A stretch of DNA of 64,000 nt from DATEUP01 sp041485285 (GTDB lineage Archaea > Thermoplasmatota > DTKX01 > DATEUP01): assembly GCA_041485285.1 (NCBI GenBank), contig JBGPJF010000001.1, forward strand, positions 1 to 64,000, given 5' to 3'. The number at the start of each line of letters is the position of its first letter. Position 1 is the stretch's first letter. The position numbers and the translations under genes were made by a program. This document shows, one piece after another, positions 48,820-56,686 of this stretch. Below the pieces are notes generated by a model. That model saw only the letters and a program-made list of their open reading frames with translations. It was not told where the DNA came from and ran no database searches.

Positions 48820-50517
48820 CTACTTCCTGCCCTTGCCCTTCTCCTCGCTGTCCTCAACGAGCGAGCCCGCCGCCGACAAGTTCCTCAGGATGTTCTTGAC
48901 CTCGTCGTCCGAGAGCTTGCTTAGCACATTCTGGAGCTTCGACACGTCGATCCCCGCGTCGGTCGCGAGCGACGCGAGCCGCCCGAGGCTGCCCCCGCCG
49001 CCGCTTGCAACGCCGCGCACGAGTTGACCGAGCGACACGCCGGTCATCGACTCGAGCATCGCGCTGGCCTTCATGGCCCCTTGCGCGACGTTCTCGACGA
49101 GCCCCGCCGGCCCGCCGGCGCCGCCCATCATGATGAGCTTGTCCGTGCCCGCGAGCGGCTGGGCCATCTCGCGCACGATGCTCGGCAGGCCCTCGACCAC
49201 GACCTGGAGTTTGGCCGCGTCCTGGTACCTCGACCAGGCCTCGGCCTTCTTCATCATGGCCGCGGCCGTCGCCGTCCCGGTCGCCTCGATGGCGGCGGCC
49301 TCGGAGAGACCCTTTGCCTTGATGATGTCGGCCTCCGCGAGACCGACCGCGCGCGTCTTGTCGCCGTCGGCGACCCCCGTCACGCGGATGATGTTCGCGT
49401 TGGCTTCTCCTTGGACCTGGATGACGTCGGCCTGCGCCTTCCCGCGCGCAAAGGTCGCGGAGGCCTCCCCGTTGGCGCGCAGCACGGTCGCGCGCTGGTC
49501 GCCCTCGGCAATGGTCGCCGCCCGGTCGGCCTCGGCTTTGGCCGGGACGCGGATTGTGGCTTCGACCTCCTTCGTCTTGCGCTCGATTTCCTTCTGCTGG
49601 AGGTCGATCTGCCGCTCCTTCTCCTTGATCTGGATGTTGACCTCGGCCTGGACGAGTTCCTGGCGCCGCACGCGGTCCTGCAGGTCGAAGGCGATCTCCT
49701 TGTTCGCGCGCTCAATTTCGACTTGCGCCTGGTACTGGTTGACCTTGACGTCGCGCTCCCGCTGGGCCGCGGCAATCGCCGCGTCGGCCTCGAAGCGGGC
49801 CTGCTGCCCCTGCTTGTCGTAATCGGCCGACTTCTGGATCGCTTCCATGCGCGCCGCGGATTCGCCGATGACGGCGTCACGCGTGGCGTTGGCCTGGCCG
49901 ACCCGCGCGTCCCTTTGGACTTCGGCGGTGCGCCGCTTGCCGAGCGCTTCGAGGTACCCTTGCGTGTCGCTGATGTCCTTGACCTGGAGCGAGATGATTT
50001 CGAGCCCCATGTTGCCAAGCTCGGGCACCGCGACTTCGCGGATCTTGCTTGCCAGCGTCTCGCGGTCGGCGTTGATCTGCTCGACTTCGAGGGTCGCGCA
50101 CACGCCGCGGACCTGGCCGATGATCGTGGCCTCCGCGAGCTGGCCCACGCCCTCGCGGGTCTTGCCAAGCAGCTGCACCGAGGCGACGTTGAGCTTCGTC
50201 TTCTCGTTCGAGATCTTGATCTGCGCGACGCACTCGACCGTGAGGGGCACCCCCGAGTGGGTGATGACCGCCGGGACGTGGATTTCGAGCGTCTGCAGCG
50301 AGAGGTCGAGGTACGCGACTTGCTCGACGATGGGGTAGACGAATTTGCCGCCGCCTTGGATGACCTCGAACCCGATGTCCTTCCTCCGGCGCCCGAACAC
50401 GACCATGGCTTGGTTCGGGGGGACGCGCTTGTAGCGCCGGGCGTAGATCACGAAGCCTGCAATTACAATCACGATTACAGCCACAAACACAATCGGAAGA
50501 ATTTCTTCGCCAGCCAT
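48820..50517 (-). CDS. flotillin-like SPFH-domain membrane protein
   Basis: 565-residue flotillin. One N-terminal TM helix (ILPIVFVAVIVIVIAGFVIYA) is followed by an SPFH/Band 7 domain (about 30-200; YLDLSLQTLEIHVPAVITHSG). A long Ala/Glu/Lys/Arg coiled coil spans about 200-395 (repeated EAD, QAQVEIERANKEIAFDL), and a Gly-rich tail includes MMGGAGGPAGLVE. It is expected to oligomerise on the inner membrane face and organise membrane domains. The ATG at 50517 starts the TM region directly and lies 4 bases after the NfeD gene stop, forming the classical nfeD-flotillin operon. Confidence 0.88.
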   Translation of the reverse strand: MAGEEILPIVFVAVIVIVIAGFVIYARRYKRVPPNQAMVVFGRRRKDIGFEVIQGGGKFVYPIVEQVAYLDLSLQTLEIHVPAVITHSGVPLTVECVAQIKISNEKTKLNVASVQLLGKTREGVGQLAEATIIGQVRGVCATLEVEQINADRETLASKIREVAVPELGNMGLEIISLQVKDISDTQGYLEALGKRRTAEVQRDARVGQANATRDAVIGESAARMEAIQKSADYDKQGQQARFEADAAIAAAQRERDVKVNQYQAQVEIERANKEIAFDLQDRVRRQELVQAEVNIQIKEKERQIDLQQKEIERKTKEVEATIRVPAKAEADRAATIAEGDQRATVLRANGEASATFARGKAQADVIQVQGEANANIIRVTGVADGDKTRAVGLAEADIIKAKGLSEAAAIEATGTATAAAMMKKAEAWSRYQDAAKLQVVVEGLPSIVREMAQPLAGTDKLIMMGGAGGPAGLVENVAQGAMKASAMLESMTGVSLGQLVRGVASGGGGSLGRLASLATDAGIDVSKLQNVLSKLSDDEVKNILRNLSAAGSLVEDSEEKGKGRK

Positions 50518-50521
50518 GGTT

Positions 50522-51124
50522 TCACACTCCAGTCTTGTTTGGTTCCTTGAGTTCTTCAACAAGTGCGATGGATTCCTGGATCCGCGTGATCAGCACCGTG
50601 GTGCCGACCCCCAACCTGCCGCCTTGGGCCCGCGCGCTCACCGACTGGCGGATGCCGCGCACGGAGAACGAGACCGCGCCGATGCCCCCCTCGGGGATGG
50701 CTTCCGTGACGGTCGCCACTTTTCCTTCATACTCCTTTTCATGGATGGTTGACGATGCCTGGGACTTCACGAGGAAGTTCGCCACGACCAAGAACAGGCC
50801 GGCGAAGGCAACGACGCCCGTGACGACCGCGGTGATGGCCGTCAGGAGGGGGTCCCATCCGCCAAACGAAAGGGCGGTCCCCACAGCGCCAGTGACTCCC
50901 ATGAAAGTAGATATCATCGGCATGGAGAGCGGCGACAGCCCGGATGAGTCGGCCGCCCCAAGGTCGTGGCCCAAGCCCCCAACATCTCCGCCCACATCTC
51001 CGCCGACGTCACCTCCGACATCGCCGGTGTCGCCACCCGACCCTCCGATGAGGGCAAACAGGAGGAAGACGATGCCCGCGAGCATCATGCCGATGTAGAT
51101 GTACGCATCCGCGGAAATTGCCAT
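50522..51124 (-). CDS. NfeD-like membrane protein with GGDV repeats
   Basis: 200-residue short NfeD (no serine-protease domain). TM helix 1 is at about residues 9-28, then a low-complexity linker of tandem GGDV units (about 28-52). Two or three further TM helices lie at about 70-118, and a C-terminal OB-fold at about 127-195 (EGKVATVTEAIPEGGIGAVS, VGTTVLITRIQ). NfeD OB-folds bind the partner flotillin (family knowledge). The ATG has GGAGG 7 bases upstream. The likely promoter TTTAATTC (minus strand, about 51232) leaves a leader of roughly 80 bases. Confidence 0.82.
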   Translation of the reverse strand: MAISADAYIYIGMMLAGIVFLLFALIGGSGGDTGDVGGDVGGDVGGDVGGLGHDLGAADSSGLSPLSMPMISTFMGVTGAVGTALSFGGWDPLLTAITAVVTGVVAFAGLFLVVANFLVKSQASSTIHEKEYEGKVATVTEAIPEGGIGAVSFSVRGIRQSVSARAQGGRLGVGTTVLITRIQESIALVEELKEPNKTGV

Positions 51125-51489
51125 ACGAGGTCCTCCACGCGACGGTTCGCTACGCTGAACGAGCGCGCAATGGGGATTGCTCCCCGCTTGCCCGTCGTCT
51201 CGCGCCCCTATCGTGGAGTACGAGAATTAAACGTATCCCCGCTTGCGTATCGGAAGCGCTAGGGGATTGGTTTACGCGGGGCAAACGGTTAGATGCGTAA
51301 TGGCACGCACGCGTGGGGTCGCGCTCCGTGATGCAATAGCGCCGACAGCATCCTGCGAATCCGATTGCCGGGGTCGCGATGATCGGCGCGATGCCGCGGT
51401 TGGCTCCGCTTGCCTCAATCGCGGAACACGCGCCAGCCCCCGTCTGCCAGCCTTTATAACTGGTACGCAACTTTTCAACGTGCTTTCCC
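51125..51489. other. divergent intergenic region between nfeD and the repeat surface protein
   Basis: 365 bases with no supported gene. It holds the nfeD ribosome-binding site, a possible nfeD TATA element (TTTAATTC, minus strand, about 51232) and at its right end the strong TATA box of the surface-protein gene. No repeats or hairpins of note were seen between. Confidence 0.5.
51453..51459 (+). promoter_or_regulatory. TATA box of the repeat surface protein gene
   Basis: TTTATAA, the closest match to a consensus archaeal TATA box in the window, about 34 bases before the ATG; predicted leader about 7 bases. Confidence 0.65.
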
Positions 51490-54400
51490 ATGCGCGCTCC
51501 CGTGGCCATGTCTGGCAGGCAACGCGCGCGGTGTGTGTCTCTGGCCGTGCTGATGTTTATGGGGGCGCTCCTGCCGGCCTTGCCGGCGGCGCTGGGGGCG
51601 ACGCTTGCCGACAACGTGCCGTTTCTTGACTCCCTGGACAGCGGCAACCAGCAGGACGACCACTCCTTCAACGTCTCGACGGGCACCTGGGCGGCCCTCG
51701 GCACGCTCGTCTACGACCAGGCAGGCAACACGGGCGACCTGCGCAGCGAATTGCGGCAGGGGTCCACGGCCGGCGCGATGATCGCGTCCGACTCCGCGGG
51801 CGACGTCGACTCGACATCGCGCCTCTCCGTGCTGGCGGTGAACGGCTTCGGCCTCGGCTCGGGGGCGACCTTCTGGGCCTCCGAGGTGCTCCTCAATGAC
51901 GCGCCTTCGTACGCGGTCGAGTTCGAGGGCACGCCGACCGTGATGTTCGCCAACCCCTACATCGACAGCTCGTCGATCGGCGCTAGCGGCGTCCTCCAAG
52001 CCTACCAGGTGTTCCTCAACAAGCGCGACACGCTGGACATCCGCCTCGCCGTGCCGAGCACGTACACCTACAACTACAATCTCCAGCTCTTCCTCTTCGG
52101 CGGCAGCAGTTCAAACTTCTACAGTGCTGCCGGGGTCGGGACAAGCGGCCCTGCCGCGCAGTCGGGCGGCCCCGACAACTCCGACCAGTACCTCCGTTAC
52201 ACCGCGCCCGTGTCGGGGTGGTTCTTGCTCCTCATTGGCAACACGCGCGAACTTGCCAATGTCCCGTACACGCTCACCGTCTACACCAACGGCAAGGCCC
52301 TTGCCGACACCCAGCCCGACGGCGGCACGGTCGACAGCTGGAACACGAACGACGACTTCGCGTTTGCAAACCCCGCAAGCGACTGGGGCTTCGTCGCGCT
52401 GCGCAACGACAACGCCGGGTACGGCGAGTGGGTCACCGCCGAGATGCACTCCCCCACCTTCGACTCGAACGTCCTTGCGTCGGAGAGCCCCGCGGCGGGG
52501 TCGGAGCGCGCAGGCGTCATTGCGGTCAACCGGAACGCGCCGAGTTCCGCCTCCAACACCTCGCTCATCACGGTGAAGTGGGGGCCCTACGCGCTCTTCC
52601 CCGTGGCCTACACGCTCGAGATGGACAACCGCGTGCCGCTGCTCGCCTCGAGCGAGACGCCCGTCCGGATGAATTTCAGCGCCGGGGAGATCCTGCGCGG
52701 CGGGGAGATCGCGCTTTCCGCCGGCCAGACCGTGGAGATCCACGTCGGCGTCGACCCGCTGTTCACCTACCCCCACGAGCTCGAGCTCATCGTGTTCGCG
52801 CCGGGGTCGTCGTACTACTCGGGAAGCGGGACGGTCGGGACGGGGCCCGTCGCCTCGGCGCGCACCGGCGTGAACACCGCGCAGGACCTGACGTTCACCG
52901 CGAAGAGCACCGGCTACTACGGCGTCGCGGTGCTCTCGCTCAACTCGACCTACATGGTGCCCGTCGATGTCACCGTGAAGATCCAAGGGGGGCTCCCGCT
53001 CGTGCACAATGACGTCCGCGTCGGCGTGCTCGACGACGGGAACCCCCAGGACCTGTTTGCATTCACGGTGGACTCCGGTCGGTGGGGCGTCCTCGCGGGC
53101 CGGTTCCTCGCCGGCACGGGCGCCTACAAGCAGCAGATTACCACCGGCGGCTTCGACGGCACGCCGGTCGCCTCGGACACCCTCGGCGCGAGCGCGGCCC
53201 TGCCGACGTTCGCCTTCGAGGCCGTGAACGGGTACCGCCAGGCGCCGACGAACTACTACGCCTCGGTCGTCCGCGTCCAAAACGCGCCGATCTACATGGT
53301 CGAGTATGACGCGGCTCCTCTGCCGCTGCCGCGCAACGCCCGCACGAACGTCTCGGTGCCCGACGGCCAGATCGTGTCGGCCTACGAAGTGAACCTCAAC
53401 GCTGGAGAGACGGTGGACTTCCGCATGCGCGTGGACGCCGGCTACTCGTACCCCTACAACCTCCAGCTCTTCCTGCTGGCCCCGGTGTTCCAAGTCTATT
53501 CGACTTCGGGCGCGCTTGCGCCTTCCGCTTACGGCGCCTCCGCGGGCACCGAATCGACGGAGCAGGACCTGGTGGGCGTGGTGCCCTTCACGGGCAGCTA
53601 CCTCGTCGTGCTCGCGAACCTGGGGAACCTCACCGAGGTCCCCGCCACCATCGATGTGCGCATCAACGGCGAGCCGCTCTCCGTCGGCGTCTCGGCCGTG
53701 TCCGACCTCAGCGCCGCGAACGCCCTGAATTACTACGCCTTCAGCGCGCCGCCGACCACCTGGACGGTCGCGGGCGTGAAGATCGGGTCGGCCTCGAAGC
53801 CGGCGGACACGCTCGTCCACAGCCTCCACGGCCCGACCCCCGACTCGAACGCGCTTGCCACCGACCGCGTCCGCGGGATCGGCGCCGAGGGGATCATCGC
53901 CATCGACGGGTTCGCGCAGTCCACGAATGCGTCGTACTTCCTCTCGGAGGAGTCGGCGCTCCAGGGCGCCAACACGATGACCTTCCAGGTGCAGATTGCG
54001 ACGAGCTTCGTCGGCATCAACACCGTATCGCAGGTCGTGAGCGGCTCGCTGCCGGCCTCGTCGCAGTTCGTCGGGTTCCAGATCAACCTGAACGCGGGGC
54101 AAACGCTTGACCTGCGCCTGCGGCGCGCTGAAGGGTACTCGTACCCCTACTCGCTCGGGCTCCTCGTGTTCCGCCCGGGTTCGGGCAATGCCTCCTCGTC
54201 GGGCGAAGGCGGGGGCGCGCCGATGGTGTCGTCGGCCAACGGCCCGTCGGTCGAGCAGGACGGCATCTTCACCGCGACGACCACCGGCGTCCACCTCATC
54301 CTGGTCGTCAACCTCGACACCCCGCGCGACATCGCGTACGGCCTGAACCTCACGGTCGACGGGTGGCCGATCGCGAGCGACACGCACATCGCGGGCGACC

Positions 54401-55644
54401 TGAACTCCTACAACCGCGCCGACCAGTACAACTTCCAGACCGCGGGCGGCGCGTGGACGGCCGCGGGCGTCAAGTGGACGAGCGGGCTGGGCACCGTCCG
54501 CGCGGGCCTCCACACGCTGGGCCTTAACACGGTCCCGCTGGCGACCGTCGACGCCAACGCCCTCAACACCGTGGCGGTCCTGCCGTTCTTCGCGCCGGCG
54601 AACTCGTCGAACGCCTCGACCACCTTCTACTTCAACATCACCCTGGCGCCGCAGCCGGGCACACCGACCGCCAACTACGAGGTCGGGTTCGCGGGCTCAT
54701 CCGCCGTTTGGCCGAACAGCGAGATCGGGCAGACCAAGGCCTTCAACATATCCGGCTCCAGCTTCTTCGCGCTCCACCAGCTCGAGCTCGTCCAGGGCGA
54801 CCACCTCGAGATCACCCTCCAGGTGGTGCCAAGCTACAGCAAGGAGCACGACCTCAACCTCGCCCTCTACCATATCCCGCTCTCCCCCGAGATCCTCCAG
54901 GTCACTGCGGTCGCACGCGGCGGCGAGGGCCTTGGCAAGCAGATCATTTTCCAAACAAACGACACGGGCAGCTACCTGCTCGTCGTCGAGAACGCGGGCG
55001 CGATGGACACGGTCCCCTACACGCTGTCGCTCGAGCGGCACACGACGCCCACCTCGCCGCCGAGGCCGATCAACGTGACCTCCGAGACGCACGGCCAAAA
55101 CTTCATCGATATTACGTGGACGATGAGCCAGGAGGCGAACTTTGCCGACTACGAGGTCTATGTGTCGCTCACCGACCAACCCCCCGCCGTCCCCACGAAC
55201 ACGATCAAGACACGGGAAATGACGGCCGACCGTATCGAGGAGGTGGGGGCCGGTGGCGTCATCCAGCCGGGCAGGACCTACTATGTGTGGGTGCTCGTCC
55301 GCAACGACGAAGGCCAAGGCACTTACTCGGCGTCCATTTCAGTAACCACGACCGCCCACAGCATCTTCGAGGAGACCAACACGTGGATTCTCGTGGCGAC
55401 GTTGGCCGGCCTGGGAGTCATCGCGCTCTTCGGCTACCTGCGCGCGCGCGGCGTGAAGGATGGGAAGGGGTTCAGGCTGCGCTCTTCGAAGGCGGAGCAG
55501 GTCGTAACGGAGAAGGCCAAGGGCCCGCCCGGCAAACCGCGGTCGCCGAAGGGAGAAGAGGCATTGGCCGTGCCGGCCGCGCCCCCGAAGGCGGCCCAGG
55601 AGTCCGTGGATTACATGCAGCGGGTCATGAAGGGCGGGCGCTAG
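51490..55644 (+). CDS. secreted repeat protein with fibronectin-like domain and TM anchor
   Basis: Predicted surface protein of 1384 residues. A signal peptide (core VSLAVLMFMGALLPALPAALG) is followed by about five repeats of some 230 residues (about 35-260, 265-490, 495-735, 740-985, 990-1180). Each ends with a beta-sandwich unit of the type VNLNAGETVDFRMRVDAGYS, then YPYNLQLFLL, then a GSYLVVLANL segment. This pattern recalls prepeptidase C-terminal (PPC-like) domains. A fibronectin III-like domain (about 1183-1285) and one TM helix (about 1295-1315, WILVATLAGLGVIALFGYL) precede a basic/Pro-rich cytoplasmic tail of 65 residues. No protease domain is present. Function unknown. Confidence 0.78.
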   Translation: MRAPVAMSGRQRARCVSLAVLMFMGALLPALPAALGATLADNVPFLDSLDSGNQQDDHSFNVSTGTWAALGTLVYDQAGNTGDLRSELRQGSTAGAMIASDSAGDVDSTSRLSVLAVNGFGLGSGATFWASEVLLNDAPSYAVEFEGTPTVMFANPYIDSSSIGASGVLQAYQVFLNKRDTLDIRLAVPSTYTYNYNLQLFLFGGSSSNFYSAAGVGTSGPAAQSGGPDNSDQYLRYTAPVSGWFLLLIGNTRELANVPYTLTVYTNGKALADTQPDGGTVDSWNTNDDFAFANPASDWGFVALRNDNAGYGEWVTAEMHSPTFDSNVLASESPAAGSERAGVIAVNRNAPSSASNTSLITVKWGPYALFPVAYTLEMDNRVPLLASSETPVRMNFSAGEILRGGEIALSAGQTVEIHVGVDPLFTYPHELELIVFAPGSSYYSGSGTVGTGPVASARTGVNTAQDLTFTAKSTGYYGVAVLSLNSTYMVPVDVTVKIQGGLPLVHNDVRVGVLDDGNPQDLFAFTVDSGRWGVLAGRFLAGTGAYKQQITTGGFDGTPVASDTLGASAALPTFAFEAVNGYRQAPTNYYASVVRVQNAPIYMVEYDAAPLPLPRNARTNVSVPDGQIVSAYEVNLNAGETVDFRMRVDAGYSYPYNLQLFLLAPVFQVYSTSGALAPSAYGASAGTESTEQDLVGVVPFTGSYLVVLANLGNLTEVPATIDVRINGEPLSVGVSAVSDLSAANALNYYAFSAPPTTWTVAGVKIGSASKPADTLVHSLHGPTPDSNALATDRVRGIGAEGIIAIDGFAQSTNASYFLSEESALQGANTMTFQVQIATSFVGINTVSQVVSGSLPASSQFVGFQINLNAGQTLDLRLRRAEGYSYPYSLGLLVFRPGSGNASSSGEGGGAPMVSSANGPSVEQDGIFTATTTGVHLILVVNLDTPRDIAYGLNLTVDGWPIASDTHIAGDLNSYNRADQYNFQTAGGAWTAAGVKWTSGLGTVRAGLHTLGLNTVPLATVDANALNTVAVLPFFAPANSSNASTTFYFNITLAPQPGTPTANYEVGFAGSSAVWPNSEIGQTKAFNISGSSFFALHQLELVQGDHLEITLQVVPSYSKEHDLNLALYHIPLSPEILQVTAVARGGEGLGKQIIFQTNDTGSYLLVVENAGAMDTVPYTLSLERHTTPTSPPRPINVTSETHGQNFIDITWTMSQEANFADYEVYVSLTDQPPAVPTNTIKTREMTADRIEEVGAGGVIQPGRTYYVWVLVRNDEGQGTYSASISVTTTAHSIFEETNTWILVATLAGLGVIALFGYLRARGVKDGKGFRLRSSKAEQVVTEKAKGPPGKPRSPKGEEALAVPAAPPKAAQESVDYMQRVMKGGR

Positions 55645-55763
55645 CGGCGCCGGCCGGGCAGGGCTCTCTTCACGATTTCGAGAGGAATGAACTCCTCCTC
55701 CCGAAGGATGCGATTCCATTGCGCGTCCTGCTTTGCAGGCCGACCGCTTCCCGTCGTTTTCAT
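55641..55763 (-). CDS. candidate 40-residue small protein
   Basis: Short frame opposite the end of the repeat protein gene, overlapping its stop. It encodes MKTTGSGRPAKQDAQWNRIL, then REEEFIPLEIVKRALPGRRR, a helical and plausible globular-style sequence. A weak AT-rich element (TTTCAAAAC, minus strand) lies about 27 bases upstream, compatible with a leaderless message, but there is no ribosome-binding site. No family is recognised. The rest of the gap to 55833 shows nothing else. Confidence 0.3.
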   Translation of the reverse strand: MKTTGSGRPAKQDAQWNRILREEEFIPLEIVKRALPGRRR

Positions 55764-55833
55764 CAGACAACTGACATCGCGGGCCGGTTTTGAAACTTTG
55801 GCTTGTCCAACTGCCCCCTAACGGCGGCGGAGG

Positions 55834-56598
55834 TCAGGCGTCGGGCGGCCCGAACTCCTCGGCCGCCGCTTGGCGGAACCACCGTATTCCGGTCCCTGGG
55901 CCCTCTGCAATTTCGCGCCAATGTTCGGCCAAGAAGCGCTTCGAGATTATCTCGACCTTGTGCTGCCTTGCCACCCGTTCGGCCTTGAGCATCGTGGGCC
56001 CTCGTATTACGAGCGCCCCCTCAATGAAACCACGAGCAGCGGGATCCCACGGCAACCGCGGAACCGCAACCCGGCCGGCCCACGCCCGCAAGATTTCCAC
56101 GGCCCGTTCGTATTCCTTGTACATCATGACAATCGGGTCGCGCAGCCCGCCCTTCGAGAGGGTCATCTCAGTCCCGTCAACAAACGTCACGATCGTAAAT
56201 GGGACGCGGTGGCGGTTCGAGACCGTGGAGTCGATGGAGTACACGTCGGCGAGACGCCGATAGGGCGTGGCTCCGAAGCCGCTCGAGACGCCCCCCCGAT
56301 AGATGCGGAAAGGCGTGACGCCGGCGTATTTTGGCTTCTCGATCTTGATGCCGATGAGCGCGCCGACGAGAAGGAGGGCCTCAAGGGGGACGACCGTCGT
56401 CAAGAAACCGGATTGCCCCGGGGGCGGGAGCAGGAAGTAGAAGGGGGCGAACCCCACGCTCAGCCCCATGACCATCCACAGGCCCATGTAAACGCGGCCA
56501 CGGCGCCACCGGTACGCACCCGGAGGCTCTTCGAAGAGAATCTCGCCACCGTCCTTTTCCCCCTCGGCGAAGGAGCGTGCGGCGGCGGCATCGTTCAC
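55834..56598 (-). CDS. membrane protein with two TM helices and a PH-like region
   Basis: Unrecognised 254-residue protein. The N-terminal 35 residues are soluble, two TM helices follow (about 38-58 and 66-84; GLWMVMGLSVGFAPFYFLL, VVPLEALLLVGALIGI), then a beta-rich region (about 93-150; YAGVTPFRIYRGGVSSGFGA, FTIVTFVDGTEMTLSKGGL) like bacterial PH/DUF-type domains found after two TM helices. The helical C-terminus ends AAAEEFGPPDA. The start is a GTG. It is divergent from ileS, and the two share an AT-rich promoter island. Function unknown. Confidence 0.65.
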   Translation of the reverse strand: MNDAAAARSFAEGEKDGGEILFEEPPGAYRWRRGRVYMGLWMVMGLSVGFAPFYFLLPPPGQSGFLTTVVPLEALLLVGALIGIKIEKPKYAGVTPFRIYRGGVSSGFGATPYRRLADVYSIDSTVSNRHRVPFTIVTFVDGTEMTLSKGGLRDPIVMMYKEYERAVEILRAWAGRVAVPRLPWDPAARGFIEGALVIRGPTMLKAERVARQHKVEIISKRFLAEHWREIAEGPGTGIRWFRQAAAEEFGPPDA

Positions 56599-56633
56599 AA
56601 GCGCCGCCTCGTCGCCGCCTTACGGGTATCAAG

Positions 56634-56642
56634 TCTATATTC
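56634..56642. promoter_or_regulatory. shared TATA island between the membrane protein and ileS
   Basis: GTCTATATT, about 49 bases before the ileS GTG (leader about 22 bases), with TATA character on both strands. The only AT-rich patch in this 88-base divergent gap. Confidence 0.45.
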
Positions 56643-56686
56643 CCCCGCCGCGCTCCGTCGGCTGAAATGCCTGCGGGTGCACTTCA

